Positions 18,801 through 28,984 of a DNA stretch of 64,000 nt are shown here, in pieces (position 1 is the stretch's first letter; each line of letters begins with the position of its first letter). The translations under genes and the position numbers were made by a program. The notes below the pieces were generated by a model, which saw only the letters and a program-made list of their open reading frames with translations, searched no databases and was not told the origin of the DNA. Source of the DNA: Adineta steineri (lineage: Eukaryota; Rotifera; Eurotatoria; Adinetida; Adinetidae). Location: the NCBI GenBank assembly GCA_905250115.1, contig CAJNOI010000003.1:659936-723935 (forward strand). The letters are read 5' to 3'.

Positions 18801-20017
18801 AATATATCATTGGTACTATTAGTAAGATAAAATCTTTCGATATAACCATGTAGCTTGTTCCTCATACATATTTTAAGTCATCAAATGTATAGTAAAGACA
18901 ATTATAGTGTACAAGAAAATCAGTTATTGTTTATTCGCGTAAGTTATAAAACTTGAAATATCTTTCTAACACGCATCACAATTCTCATTCATAATTCATA
19001 ATGAAATTTTCATACTCCTAATTATTTTTCTTTCAGTTCCACTATCGATCGATTCTTTTCACGTGGTCATCGCATCATGTATGTTGGTGCTGATCTTAGT
19101 CATCCAGCACCAGGCACTGCTAGTCAAATCTCAACTGTCGCTGTGGTTGCATCAGCTGATGATATACCTAATCGATATTTTAAAGAAGTTTATCAACAAC
19201 ACCGACCATCACAAACACGTGGAGAAAGTCGAGAATATATTGTTGACATGAAACAAATTATGAAATCTCTAATTAGTCAATATGAAAAACTACGAGGTTA
19301 TCCACCAACAGCAATTGTTTTCTTTCGAGATGGCATATCTGAAGGTGAATTTGATTCTGTCTTCGAAAAAGAACTTACATCAATACGTGAAGCTTGTGTT
19401 ACACTATCACCATGTTACAGACCATACCTAACATATATTGTTGTTAGCAAAAGACATCATACACGATTCTTTCCAACTACATCAGAAAAGAATGTTAAAG
19501 CTGGTACTGTTGTTGACTCTCATGATGTAACTCATGCTCTTCATTATGATTTCTATTTGAATAGTCATCATAGTCCACTTGTAAGATAATCTTAATCGAT
19601 GAGATATATGTTTTAGGATTTCTTTGATCATTTAGGGCACAAGTCGACCAACTCATTATTATGTATTATATGATGATAATAATCTAAAACCAAATGAAGT
19701 TCAGATGTTAACATATGCACTTTGTTATACATATTCTCGATGTACTCGTTCAGTTTCCATCCCAGCACCAGTAAAATATGCTGATTTATTAGCAACTCGT
19801 GCAGCTCTCTATGTCAAGAGTGATGATCAATCAGACACGTAAGTCTCATATTTTGATAAGACTTTGTTAGTTTATTTTGTGATCTGTTTTTAGTGAATCG
19901 ATTTCATCTGGGCCGAGAATTCCGACGAATGAAGATGTTGATATAAATAATTCGATAAAAAGTGAACGTATTGTTTTAAATCAAAAACTACCACCAGACT
20001 GCCCTTTCTTTCTATAG
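15853..20017 (+). CDS. Argonaute (AGO clade), tandem copy 1
   Basis: A small-RNA-guided effector with about 880 predicted residues from about 12 exons. The N-terminus is arginine-glycine rich ([22 protein letters not shown]), then Ser/Thr rich, then the ArgoN domain (about 110-250). PAZ begins around [12 protein letters not shown], followed by L2/MID ([28 protein letters not shown]) and PIWI. The slicer tetrad is present: Asp in [12 protein letters not shown], Glu in ESREYIVDM, Asp in [12 protein letters not shown] and His in [25 protein letters not shown] is typical of metazoan AGO, not Piwi. The intron before the PIWI exon is long (about 18434-19036), whereas copy 2 has a 71-nt intron there. 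The stop is TAG at 20015-20017, after CPFFL. The RG-rich tail is a likely arginine-methylation and Tudor-binding region by family analogy. Guide RNA class is unknown. Confidence 0.93.
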
Positions 20018-20541
20018 ACATTATGATATACATTTATTCTATACTTTGATTTATTTTTAAAATACTTTTTTTTTATAGAATACTTGTAAACTAAATTTTA
20101 TCTTGTCTTTAAAGCTTTTTATTTTATTTTCAAATATAAAAAGAAAATATTAATGAATTTGGAGAATTATTTTTTATTTTCTCTTCATTATTTCTTTAGA
20201 TAAACTATGTTTATATAAGTAAACGATTTTATTAGGAATATGTTAGCATTAAATTCGTTATGGAGTGTTTAGTAATGAATATCTATTTTGAATATATTAA
20301 AATCGCATTGCAGCAGCATTATAATTCTATTTTTATATCAACTATGCTTTAATTTGTTATGAGAACAGTTGTATTGTGAAGACTAGGCTTCGCGTTCTTA
20401 CATAAGCGTTAAATAAACTAACTTACAATTGTTGCCTCACTTGGAAATTCCGACTTTGGAAAAATCCAAATTTCGTAATCTCCAAAGTATTTAAAGCAGA
20501 CGTTTGTTTCATTCTCCATGTATCTACGTATCACTTAGACG
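20018..20541. other. Spacer between the two Argonaute genes
   Basis: About 520 bp of AT-rich sequence. It must hold the 3' end signals of copy 1 and the promoter of copy 2. It includes a small imperfect inverted repeat around 20442-20490 (CTTTGGAAAAATCCAAA). No open frame with recognisable content. Confidence 0.4.
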
Positions 20542-23500
20542 ATGTCACAACCCATACAAGGTCGAGGTCGAGGTCGTGGTCGACTCATTCAACAGCTCTC
20601 GTATCTTACGACTAGTTCTATCGGTACATCATTACCATCAGGTATTTCTTCAACCAACGATGATGATCGATCTGAATCTGGATTCTCATCCGCTTCAAGT
20701 GATTCGCATTCTTCAGTAGTTGCTCCACTCATTACTTCACTCGGTCGTGGTCGTGGTGGTGTACGTTTGAAACAAAATACTGCACCAGCAGATCCTCATT
20801 GGACTGTGAACAACTTAACAAAAGAACAATTCCACTCAAACTATCGACCAGAAAAACCTCATCGACTTGGAGATCTTGGTGAACAAATCAGAGTCATTGC
20901 CAACTATTTTCCCATTCTAAAATTTCCACATAAGGGTCTTGTCTATAAATATCAAATTCAAATTCGGAATAAGAATAACTTGGAAATTCATCGTGATCGA
21001 CGACGGTAACTACACCTCTTTCATCTTCTTCATACTTACCAATATATTTATTTATATTTCAGTTTACTCTACAACATTTGGCTAAAAACATATTTCCAAA
21101 AATATCCACAAATTGATAAACATAAAATTGTGTTTGATAATCAATCAAGACTACTCACATTTGATGAACCACTACCTGATATATTTGAAGATGTAAATAT
21201 AATTATCTTTTATGTTTTATTGTTATTATTATAGAATATTGTTTCAGGGTGTTAGTGAAATCGTCAGTGGTCCTAATCGTTCTAATAAACAAGAACAACA
21301 CACAGTGATAGTTCAAAGAGTCGGAAGACCAGTTGATTTATCTTTGCTTGGAAACTTAGATGAATTATTCCATCCAGAAGCTTTATCAAATGATAATATT
21401 CAGGATCTTAAAGAAGTGAGAAATGTGTTATCGATAGTATTACATGAGCATTGTTCATCACATGCAGCATTTATTTATGATCGATCATTTTTTTCACCAA
21501 CAATAGCAGGACAACATGGAGAATGGGATCTTGGATCAGGTAAAGCACTGTGGCGTGGATTTTATTCATGTCTCGTTTTTGCCAAAGGAACTCATCATCT
21601 CCTTATGAATCTTGATGGTAAGTTTTATTTATAACAAACATAATCTACAATCAATTACATACTCTTCTTCCTATACATATTCTTATAGTCAAGCATACAG
21701 TCTTTATGAAAAAACAACCATTTATTGAGTTTCTCTGTGAAATCATGTTACACAGTCCATCTGGAAAAAGAAAATATGGTCGTCAACGAAATATCTCAAA
21801 AGCTGATGGTGGAGATGTTCTTAGTTTTCTTGATATCAATAATCCAGCCTATCAACATGAACTAGATTTTCTTCTGAAATATTGTAAACGTAAGTCTCTC
21901 AATTTCTATACTATTCAAGCAGACAAGAATTTGGAAAAACGCATTTGCAGCCTGTAGTTTTCAACCGCGACTGTGAGCTATCCATGCTCAAAATAAAAAC
22001 GCAAGAAACAGCGTTTTTGCATGCTCTTTTTGAGTATGTATGGGTGTCAATTGCTGTCCAAAACTACAGCGGTTAAATGTGTTTTTCCAAATTTTGCGTC
22101 TGCCCGGATGGGGAAATATCAACTCGTAACGGTGGATTTACCGGGCTTTCGTAACCCGAAAGCCCTGTCATGTTTTTTCAACAGGGCTTTCGTACCTGAG
22201 TTTAACTGGGCTTTCGTATCGATTTTGACAGGGCTTTCGTATCGAGTTTTAACGGGGCTTTTATACCGGAGTTTAACAGGGCTTTCGCATCAGTTTTAAC
22301 AGGGCATTCGTACCGAATTTTTTATTGCATTGATACGTAAGCTAAAAGATTAATACTCCATAAAAAAACAAGGTATTCGTTGCGAATACTCTTGAGAGCA
22401 TATATATATATATATATGTTTAGTTAGTAAGTACGATCCATTCGTAGCGAATAAAAAGTCTTATTGTTATTGTGTTATTTTTTGTTCTTCATATCTTCTT
22501 TGTGTTGTAAGAAATAAATTTAAAAAAAGATTAAGATGTGTTCATTTATATTCTGGTTCTTTCTTGCTACTCTTAAACTTTGTTCATGGTTACTTTGATA
22601 AAATACTAACATCAATACGAAAGCTCTGTTAATAGTATTTAATTTGAGATAATATTAACAATTTTGGCTTTACGATAACCCTGTATGAGCGGTACGAAGA
22701 CCCTGCAAAAAACGATACGAAGGTGATGTAGAATTTATAGGTACACTTTATCAATGCGATACGAAAGTCTGTATATTTGTGATACGAAAGCCCTGTCAAA
22801 ACTGATACGATATCCCTGTAAAATCGATAAGAAAGTGCATTAAGTTTTGATTACGAAAGCCCTGTCAATAAGGCGATACGAAAGCCCAGTAAAACTTAAA
22901 AAAACACTGGGCTTTCGTAACCGACCGTTACGAGTTGATACTTTCTCGCCCGGATATATACAAACGTTTCCTACTTCAATAGATCTTCGTGTTCGATCAC
23001 AAGATGCAGCTAAACCTATTATTTATGAGATTCAAAAAATTGCTTTGCCAGCATCTAAACAAGAACTTATATGGAAATCAAGCAAAAACCGAGTGATTAC
23101 AGTTCAGAATTATTATAAAGAACATTATAATGTAGAATTACAGTGAGTCAAAATGAAATAATATGTTTCACATACTTCTATTTGTTTTGTTTTTTGCTAT
23201 TGTTTAATATGTAGATATCCATCATTACCTACATTAGGGATGCATAATGGATCATATTTACCAATGGAACTTGTTGATGTTGAACCTGTTCGAATGAAGA
23301 AAATCACTGATGAACAAAGAGCTCTTGTATGTCGGAGTTCGACAATGAAGCCAGACATGCATTACAAATCAATTGAAAAGATTCGTGAAGATCCTAAACA
23401 ACAATGTTTCGAACGAGATCCATTTGTTACTGCTTGGAATCTTAATATAGATGCTCGAATGATTGAGTTACCAGCACGTGTACTACCTATGCCAGAGATA

Positions 23501-25142
23501 GTTTATACTGATCAATATCGGGTTACTTCAAAAGGTGTTCGAGATCTAGGTGTCTGGGAACACAAGTCAACAAAGTTCTATAAACCAGCCGATTTTCCAA
23601 GCGTTTGGGGACTGATGAATTTATCATCGATCAGTAAACAAGAATGTATAGATTTCTATAATGAACTAAGTTTTGTGGCAGAAGATAATGGTATTCGATG
23701 TTGTGTACCTGAAATATATGAGGAAATTGATGCTACAAAAAATGGGATGGCTCAAATCGAAGATATGTTGAGAGATACAACAAGAAAAAATCATAACTGT
23801 AAATTTTTTCTTGTGATCTTGCCTAATGAAAGCATAATGAGAACACAGATTTATGATAGTCTGAAGAAACTGGTAAAATCGGCAGAAGTATTGAAAAACG
23901 ATATATCTTATTTTGTTATTATAGTGCGAATTAGAATTTGGCTTGGGAATAATCACTCAAATGGTTCGGCAGAGTAACGTCGTTATCGGCATTAGAAATA
24001 ACAAAACTAAATGGGATTATGCAAAACTGCGTAATATTTTATTGAAAATAAATACAAAGTTAAATGGAATTAATTCTGTTCTGAATGTCAGGTGAGTTTT
24101 TACTCGATACATTTTTAAATCTAATTTAACAATAGCTTTACATACGAATATACATCTTTAGTTCCACTATCGATCGATTCTTTTCACGTGGTCATCGCAT
24201 CATGTATGTTGGCGCTGATCTTAGTCATCCAGCACCAGGCACTGCTAATCAAATTTCAACTGTCGCTGTGGTTGCATCAGCTGATGATATACCTAATCGA
24301 TATTTTAAAGAAGTTTATCAACAACACCGACCATCACAAACACGTGGAGAAAGTCGAGAATATATTGTTGACATGAAACAAATTATGAAATCTCTAATTA
24401 GTCAATATGAAAAACTACGAGGTTATCCACCAACAGCAATTGTTTTCTTTCGAGATGGCATATCTGAAGGTGAATTTGATTCTGTCTTCGAAAAAGAACT
24501 TACATCAATACGTGAAGCTTGTGTTACACTATCACCATGTTACAGACCATACCTAACATATATTGTTGTTAGCAAAAGACATCATACACGATTCTTTCCA
24601 ACTACATCAGAAAAGAATGTTTTAGCTGGTACTGTTGTTGATTCTCATGATGTAACTCATGCTCTTCATTATGATTTCTATTTGAATAGTCATCATGGTG
24701 CACTTGTAAGATAATCTTAATCGATGAGATATATGTTTTAGGATTTCTTTGATCATTTAGGGCACAAGTCGACCAACTCATTATCATGTATTATATGATG
24801 ATAATAATCTAAAACCAAATGAAGTTCAGATGTTAACATATGCACTTTGTTATACATATTCTCGATGTACTCGTTCAGTTTCCATCCCAACACCAGTGAA
24901 ATATGCTGATTTATTAGCAACTCGTGCAGCTCTTTATGTTAAGAGTGATGATCAATCAGACACGTAAGTTTTATATTTCGATAAAATTTTATCAGTTTGT
25001 TTTTTGATCTGTTTTTAGTGAATCGGTTTCATCAGGGCCGAGAATTCCGACGAATGAAGATGTTGATATAAATAATTCGATAAAAAGTGAACGTATTGTT
25101 TTAAGTCAAAAACTACCACTCGATTGTCCTTTCTTCTTGTAA
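20542..25142 (+). CDS. Argonaute (AGO clade), tandem copy 2
   Basis: Paralogue of the gene 525 bp upstream. The start [18 protein letters not shown] keeps the RG-rich N-terminus, but this leader is shorter and diverged. From [14 protein letters not shown] onward, domains and exon junctions follow copy 1: ArgoN, PAZ from [19 protein letters not shown]. The slicer tetrad is intact ([37 protein letters not shown]). The intron after FLLKYCKR runs from about 21889 to 22980 instead of about 60 nt, because inverted-repeat elements sit in it; the exon resumes [13 protein letters not shown], so the reading frame is not broken. The PIWI exons from about 24160 are nearly identical to copy 1. The stop is TAA at 25140-25142, after CPFFL. 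Whether the enlarged intron is spliced efficiently cannot be told from sequence. Confidence 0.92.
21917..22105. mobile_element. Short inverted-repeat element, family A copy 1 (MITE-like)
   Basis: About 189 bp inside an Argonaute intron. The left end AAGCAGACAAGAATTTGGAA is matched, reversed, by the right end (CCAAATTTTGCGTCTGC), giving inverted termini of about 30 bp. A second, inner inverted pair (CTGTAGTTTT near 21951 against AAAACTACAG near 22060) would make a nested hairpin. It has no coding capacity. A longer relative with the same ends is at 36792-37117. No target-site duplication is evident, partly because the right end abuts another element. Confidence 0.6.
22104..22955. mobile_element. 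Non-coding inverted-repeat element, family B (MITE-like)
   Basis: About 850 bp between imperfect inverted ends. The left CCGGATGGGGAAATATCAAC-TCGTAACGG corresponds to the right end read in reverse, CCGGGCGAGAAAGTATCAAC-TCGTAACGG. Just inside each end, motif GGGCTTTCGTA (left) or its complement TACGAAAGCCC (right) is repeated. The middle is AT-rich, with a (TA)n run near 22400. A 92-codon frame crosses the left array but is clearly repeat-derived. Together with the adjacent family A copy it accounts for the expansion of this Argonaute intron. Confidence 0.6.
22180..22315. repeat. Subterminal tandem repeat, about 24-bp unit
   Basis: Six consecutive units built on ACAGGGCTTTCGTA plus about 10 variable bases. 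The core GGCTTTCG recurs near 22184, 22208, 22232, 22256 (decayed), 22280 and 22303 (decayed). Reverse-oriented, less regular copies lie at about 22770-22920, at the other end of the same element. Confidence 0.6.
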
Positions 25143-25604
25143 TGCAATTTTTAAAGTAGCCTTTTGCTACTATTACGATCTGATAGTGAGTTCTTTTCTG
25201 TTAAGAATAAGTAAAATGAATGTTAAGAAAATAAATTATCTTGTCAAAAATATGCTAATAAATGAATGTGTATCAGAATAAATGTTGTATATGAAGGTCA
25301 GTGTTCTTTGGATTGTTAGAATAATATTAATGATTTAAACAATATGAAGAGATTATATTGAATTTTTAATAGAAAAATCTTTCTAAAAGAAGTTTACATA
25401 TACAAAGAAATGTTTTGTGTAAATTTGTTCACTATGCAAACCATTAACTGAAGAAAATCGTAATAAAATATACATTAAGACGAGAATAATAATGGTAACC
25501 TACGGCCTCTTTCGTATAAATGTGAAAATTATTGTCTTTGATGAATAGAATAACCTATCAATATTGAAGAAAAGAAAAAAAAAGAAATAGTTCATTTTGT
25601 TTTA
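25143..25604. other. Spacer after the second Argonaute gene
   Basis: AT-rich sequence with no gene seen. It includes the phrase ACGGCCTCTTTCG near 25504, which is also found upstream of the first Argonaute gene near 15668. Confidence 0.3.
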
Positions 25605-25781
25605 CAGTGAACTGTATCGTTTGAAGAGCTTCGTGAACGATTATACTCCAAGGTTAATATTAAAACGATTCTTAATGATCTCAAACCCTATCCATTTGAA
25701 TTCGTGAAAAAACATCGAATATTTATTCAGATTCACAAATTACTTAGCAACAGTACCTTTCAAATTCAGAGTAAATATTAA
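25605..25781 (+). other. Orphan exon-like open frame
   Basis: After a plausible acceptor (TTTTACAG), an open frame without an ATG runs about 57 codons, including VSFEELRERLYSKVN and YPFEFVKKHRIFIQIHKLL, to TAA. Its balanced amino-acid content is more like a real exon than random AT-rich sequence. I see no partner exons, so it may be a leftover of a broken gene. No family recognised. Confidence 0.3.
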
Positions 25782-26012
25782 TTTTGTTTCGAAGGTATTT
25801 CGTAAAACATATACATCATTTCAAAATGAATAGATAGTGTTTATACTTACAATTATTACTCAATAGAAACTACGAATCTATATTTTTTCGTTTCACAGAT
25901 ACATATTTAAACATAAAACATCAGAATAGTTTACTTCGAAATATTGACCTATCTGTTATTAGATTAAACTTTTTTAAAAATCTATTTTAGATAAATATAT
26001 ATATATATATCA

Positions 26013-28024
26013 ATGACCAATATAATCTCAAAATTTGAATGTCTTCCCAATGAACTTTTACTTGATATATTAACATACTGCCGCCCACGAGATTTATTTA
26101 TATCATTATTTAATCTCAATCAACGTTTAAATACATTGATATATATTCAAACACTTAATATTGATTTAGGAAATGCATTACCTAAATATTTGCTCGATGT
26201 TTATTATAAATCTGTTTTATATAATGCACGTGAACAAATTCATACTTTACGATTATCTGATACCTATGGACGTATGAATCGTTTTATAACAAATGATCAA
26301 CAATTAGAAATTGATGGTGAAACAAGAAAAGCTATTCTTGATCGTGTTAAATGTTTGATTTTATGGGATCCACTTATGACAAGTCTGCATCAAATATTAA
26401 ATTATGTACATAATATTGAATATTTTCATGTTACATCAATTGGACGAGCACGACATACACCAAATTATTCAGATAAATTACTTAAAATTTTGTTTGAAAT
26501 GAAATTATTAAAACGACTTTATTTAGCATTACATGATTCAATTATATTCGATACTGATATTGGTAAATTAGATTCTAGGAAATAAAAAAAATCAAAGAAA
26601 TTATATGTATTTTGTAGGTACAAGTACATCGCTTACACATTTAACATTGAATGGTTGTTATATGCAACATTTAGCACCACTTCTTCGTCGATTACCTAAT
26701 ATTCGTTTCTTAAATATAATGTGTTATAATAGACCTAATGTAACATCAATAAATCAAGATGATTTTGATTATACTCTCTATGCTGATCTTGCTGATTGTG
26801 TTCCGTATTTAACACATTTAACATTACATGTTACTCATACACCATTTTTTGAGATCGAAATACTTCTTCGACAATTACCTAAACTTATCAAATTATCATT
26901 TTCATCACTTCTCATCGAAGATTATTCGAATGGATCGAATTGGGAACGTGTAATTACGACTTATTTACCACAATTAAAAAAATTCAGTCTATTTATTAAT
27001 GAAACACATATACCATTACGAACTCAAATTGATCTTAATAAAATCATACAAACATTCTCTAGTTTCTTTTGGCAACAATGGCCAGTTGTTATTGAATATT
27101 ATTCTGAATCTTTATTAAAAAGACATCTTATGTTATATACATTACCTAGTCAAAAGGATAGTATACGAACATATTTATACGGTCTAGAGATATATTCTTC
27201 ACAAGAACTTTTCAATAATTCGAAACTAAAGTAAGAAAAAAAAGAAATTGAATAATAATTAAAAAAAGAATATCATTTTTTTCTTTTCAAGTTTTCCTAA
27301 TGAATTCAATAAATCATATTATAAAAAAGTATATGAACTTCATTTTACTCTACATCCTAACTCATCTTCGAATATTATTCTACCAAATCGTGTTTATACA
27401 AGTCTAAAATCACTTTCATTTTCATCTGAATTAACTGATTCTGATTCATATAATACTGATACTATTTTAACTGATCTTCAAAAAATATGTTCAACATCTG
27501 TACTTACAAATATTAAACGCATTTATCTGTATGATCAAATTTACCCAATAAACTTTCGTAATTATAAAAAAATGTAAATTATATTTGATAAATTAATGTT
27601 TTTTCTTCTAGTTTCAAAAATCTTAAATTTATTACCAAATGTTCAAAGCCTTCGAGTATCTGCATCATTACTTCATATTTCAATAGTTTTAACTCGTATT
27701 ACAAGTTTAACAATTGATATGGCTTCAATTCTTAGCTATAATTCAACAGATATTCTTCGTCAAATGAGTACTTATCTTCCTAATATACGTTATCTTTATT
27801 TTGAATTAAAAAATACCGAAAACATCTATGTTTTGCTTATATATTGTCTTCGAAAACTTGTACATCTATTAGATATACATATTGCATTTCATGAACAAAA
27901 TGCACGTATTGATTCACAATTATTTATATCATGGTTTGATGAATATAAACTATTAAATGGATTAAATAATAAAGTACAAGTTGAATTTGGAGATGAAAAT
28001 AATCGTTTACACATTTCATTGTGA
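26013..28024 (+). CDS. F-box and leucine-rich-repeat-like protein
   Basis: Four exons, about 600 residues. The N-terminus has an F-box, FECLPNELLLDILTYCRPRD followed by LFNLNQRLNTLIY, the module that docks on Skp1 in SCF ubiquitin ligases. The rest consists of irregular leucine-rich segments such as LTHLTLNGCYMQHLAPLLRRL, LTHLTLHVTH, RITSLTIDMASI and LPNIRYLYFEL, likely a substrate-binding solenoid. Introns are at about 26563-26618, 27231-27290 and 27558-27611, all GT-AG, and joining them preserves phase (for example DTDIG-TSTSLTHL). The stop is TGA at 28022-28024. Single-copy in this window, although a second F-box exon with a similar start lies at 33940-34092 on the other strand. Substrate is unknown. 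Confidence 0.75.
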
Positions 28025-28381
28025 TATGTAACAAAAAACTAATAATCAATATAACGTTGTTTTTTTTAAATTAATTATAAAAAAAATCATATTTTAATTT
28101 TTTTTTTGTATAAATATATTCACACTCACATTGTTTATTAAGTCGATTTATAGAAATGAAAAAATTGTCTTGCATAAGGTATACACAAGAGACTGCGATT
28201 AAAGAATATCTTTGGATAAGTATATAATATTTGTTTTAAAAGTATTTAGATACACATAATATAAAAAGAAATTTATCATGAATATTTGTAGTAGTCATAG
28301 ATTTTTTCAATATAGTTTCTATTTAACACTAGTTGACATGTGATTTTCACTCGATTACAGAATACGATACGAGGTTTTCAT
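28025..28381. other. Spacer after the F-box gene
   Basis: AT-rich, no gene seen. Confidence 0.4.
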
Positions 28382-28864
28382 AAAGGGGGTGGTCGAAAAT
28401 CATCAATTTTAATGCACTCTAGAAATGTCATAATACGAAAGTCCTTATCATCCAGATCCCGAATCTAACATCCGTTTGTCTAGATCTGATCTTTTTTTTC
28501 CAACAATTTCCAATATTTTATAACGAAAAATGGGATTTAAACTATTTTACTATGTTTTTTATTTTGACGATAGCGTTGTCATTTCGCAATAGAATTCAAA
28601 ACTTCCTGATACGAAAATGTTCAGCAAAAAAAAATCTACAAAGTTTGAGGGAAAACAAAATTTTCTGAATACTTATCTGTTTGTGTTTGAAACCTCACGG
28701 AACTACCCTACTGAGACTCAGGTACCCCACTATGGCAAACACGGCAAGAAAGGGATCAGATCTAGACAAACGGATGTCAGATTCGTGATCTGGGTGACAA
28801 GGACTTTCGTATTATGACATTTCTAGAGTGCGTTAAAATTGATGATTTTTCGACCACCCCCTTT
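28382..28864. mobile_element. Non-coding element with 110-bp terminal inverted repeats
   Basis: The left end (28382-28491, starting AAAGGGGGTGGTCGAAAA) is repeated in reverse complement at 28754-28864 (ending TTTTTCGACCACCCCCTTT), with only a handful of mismatches by eye over 110 bp. The inner 260 bp is AT-rich and non-coding; a 66-codon frame there has no recognisable content. The size and structure fit a MITE or fold-back element. No clear target-site duplication flanks it. Its arms contain AATACGAAAGTCC, similar to the subterminal motif of the element in the Argonaute intron. Confidence 0.72.
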
Positions 28865-28984
28865 CTCTACATTTAAGATTATCCTACAATAAAGAATACA
28901 GTTGATCTAATTCATTTTTTTTCTATTATTTTGAAATAAACATTCCAGTAAAATGAATATATGATATGGTAGTATCGAAAAGTT

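Noticed and set aside
22021-22299. 92-codon open frame
   Set aside because: Spans the right part of element A and the repeat array of element B; its Arg/Leu/Thr-repeat translation is a product of the 24-bp units.
22180-22315. Regular 24-bp repeats resembling a CRISPR array
   Set aside because: Units are contiguous variants of one motif with no unique spacers, lie in an animal intron, and are part of an inverted-repeat element.
21889-22980. Possibility that the insertion destroys the second Argonaute gene
   Set aside because: The insertion lies between a GTAAG donor and a TTCAATAG acceptor at the same junction as in copy 1, so it is intronic.
28617-28817. 66-codon open frame
   Set aside because: Starts in the middle and runs into the right inverted arm of the 483-bp element; no coding signal.
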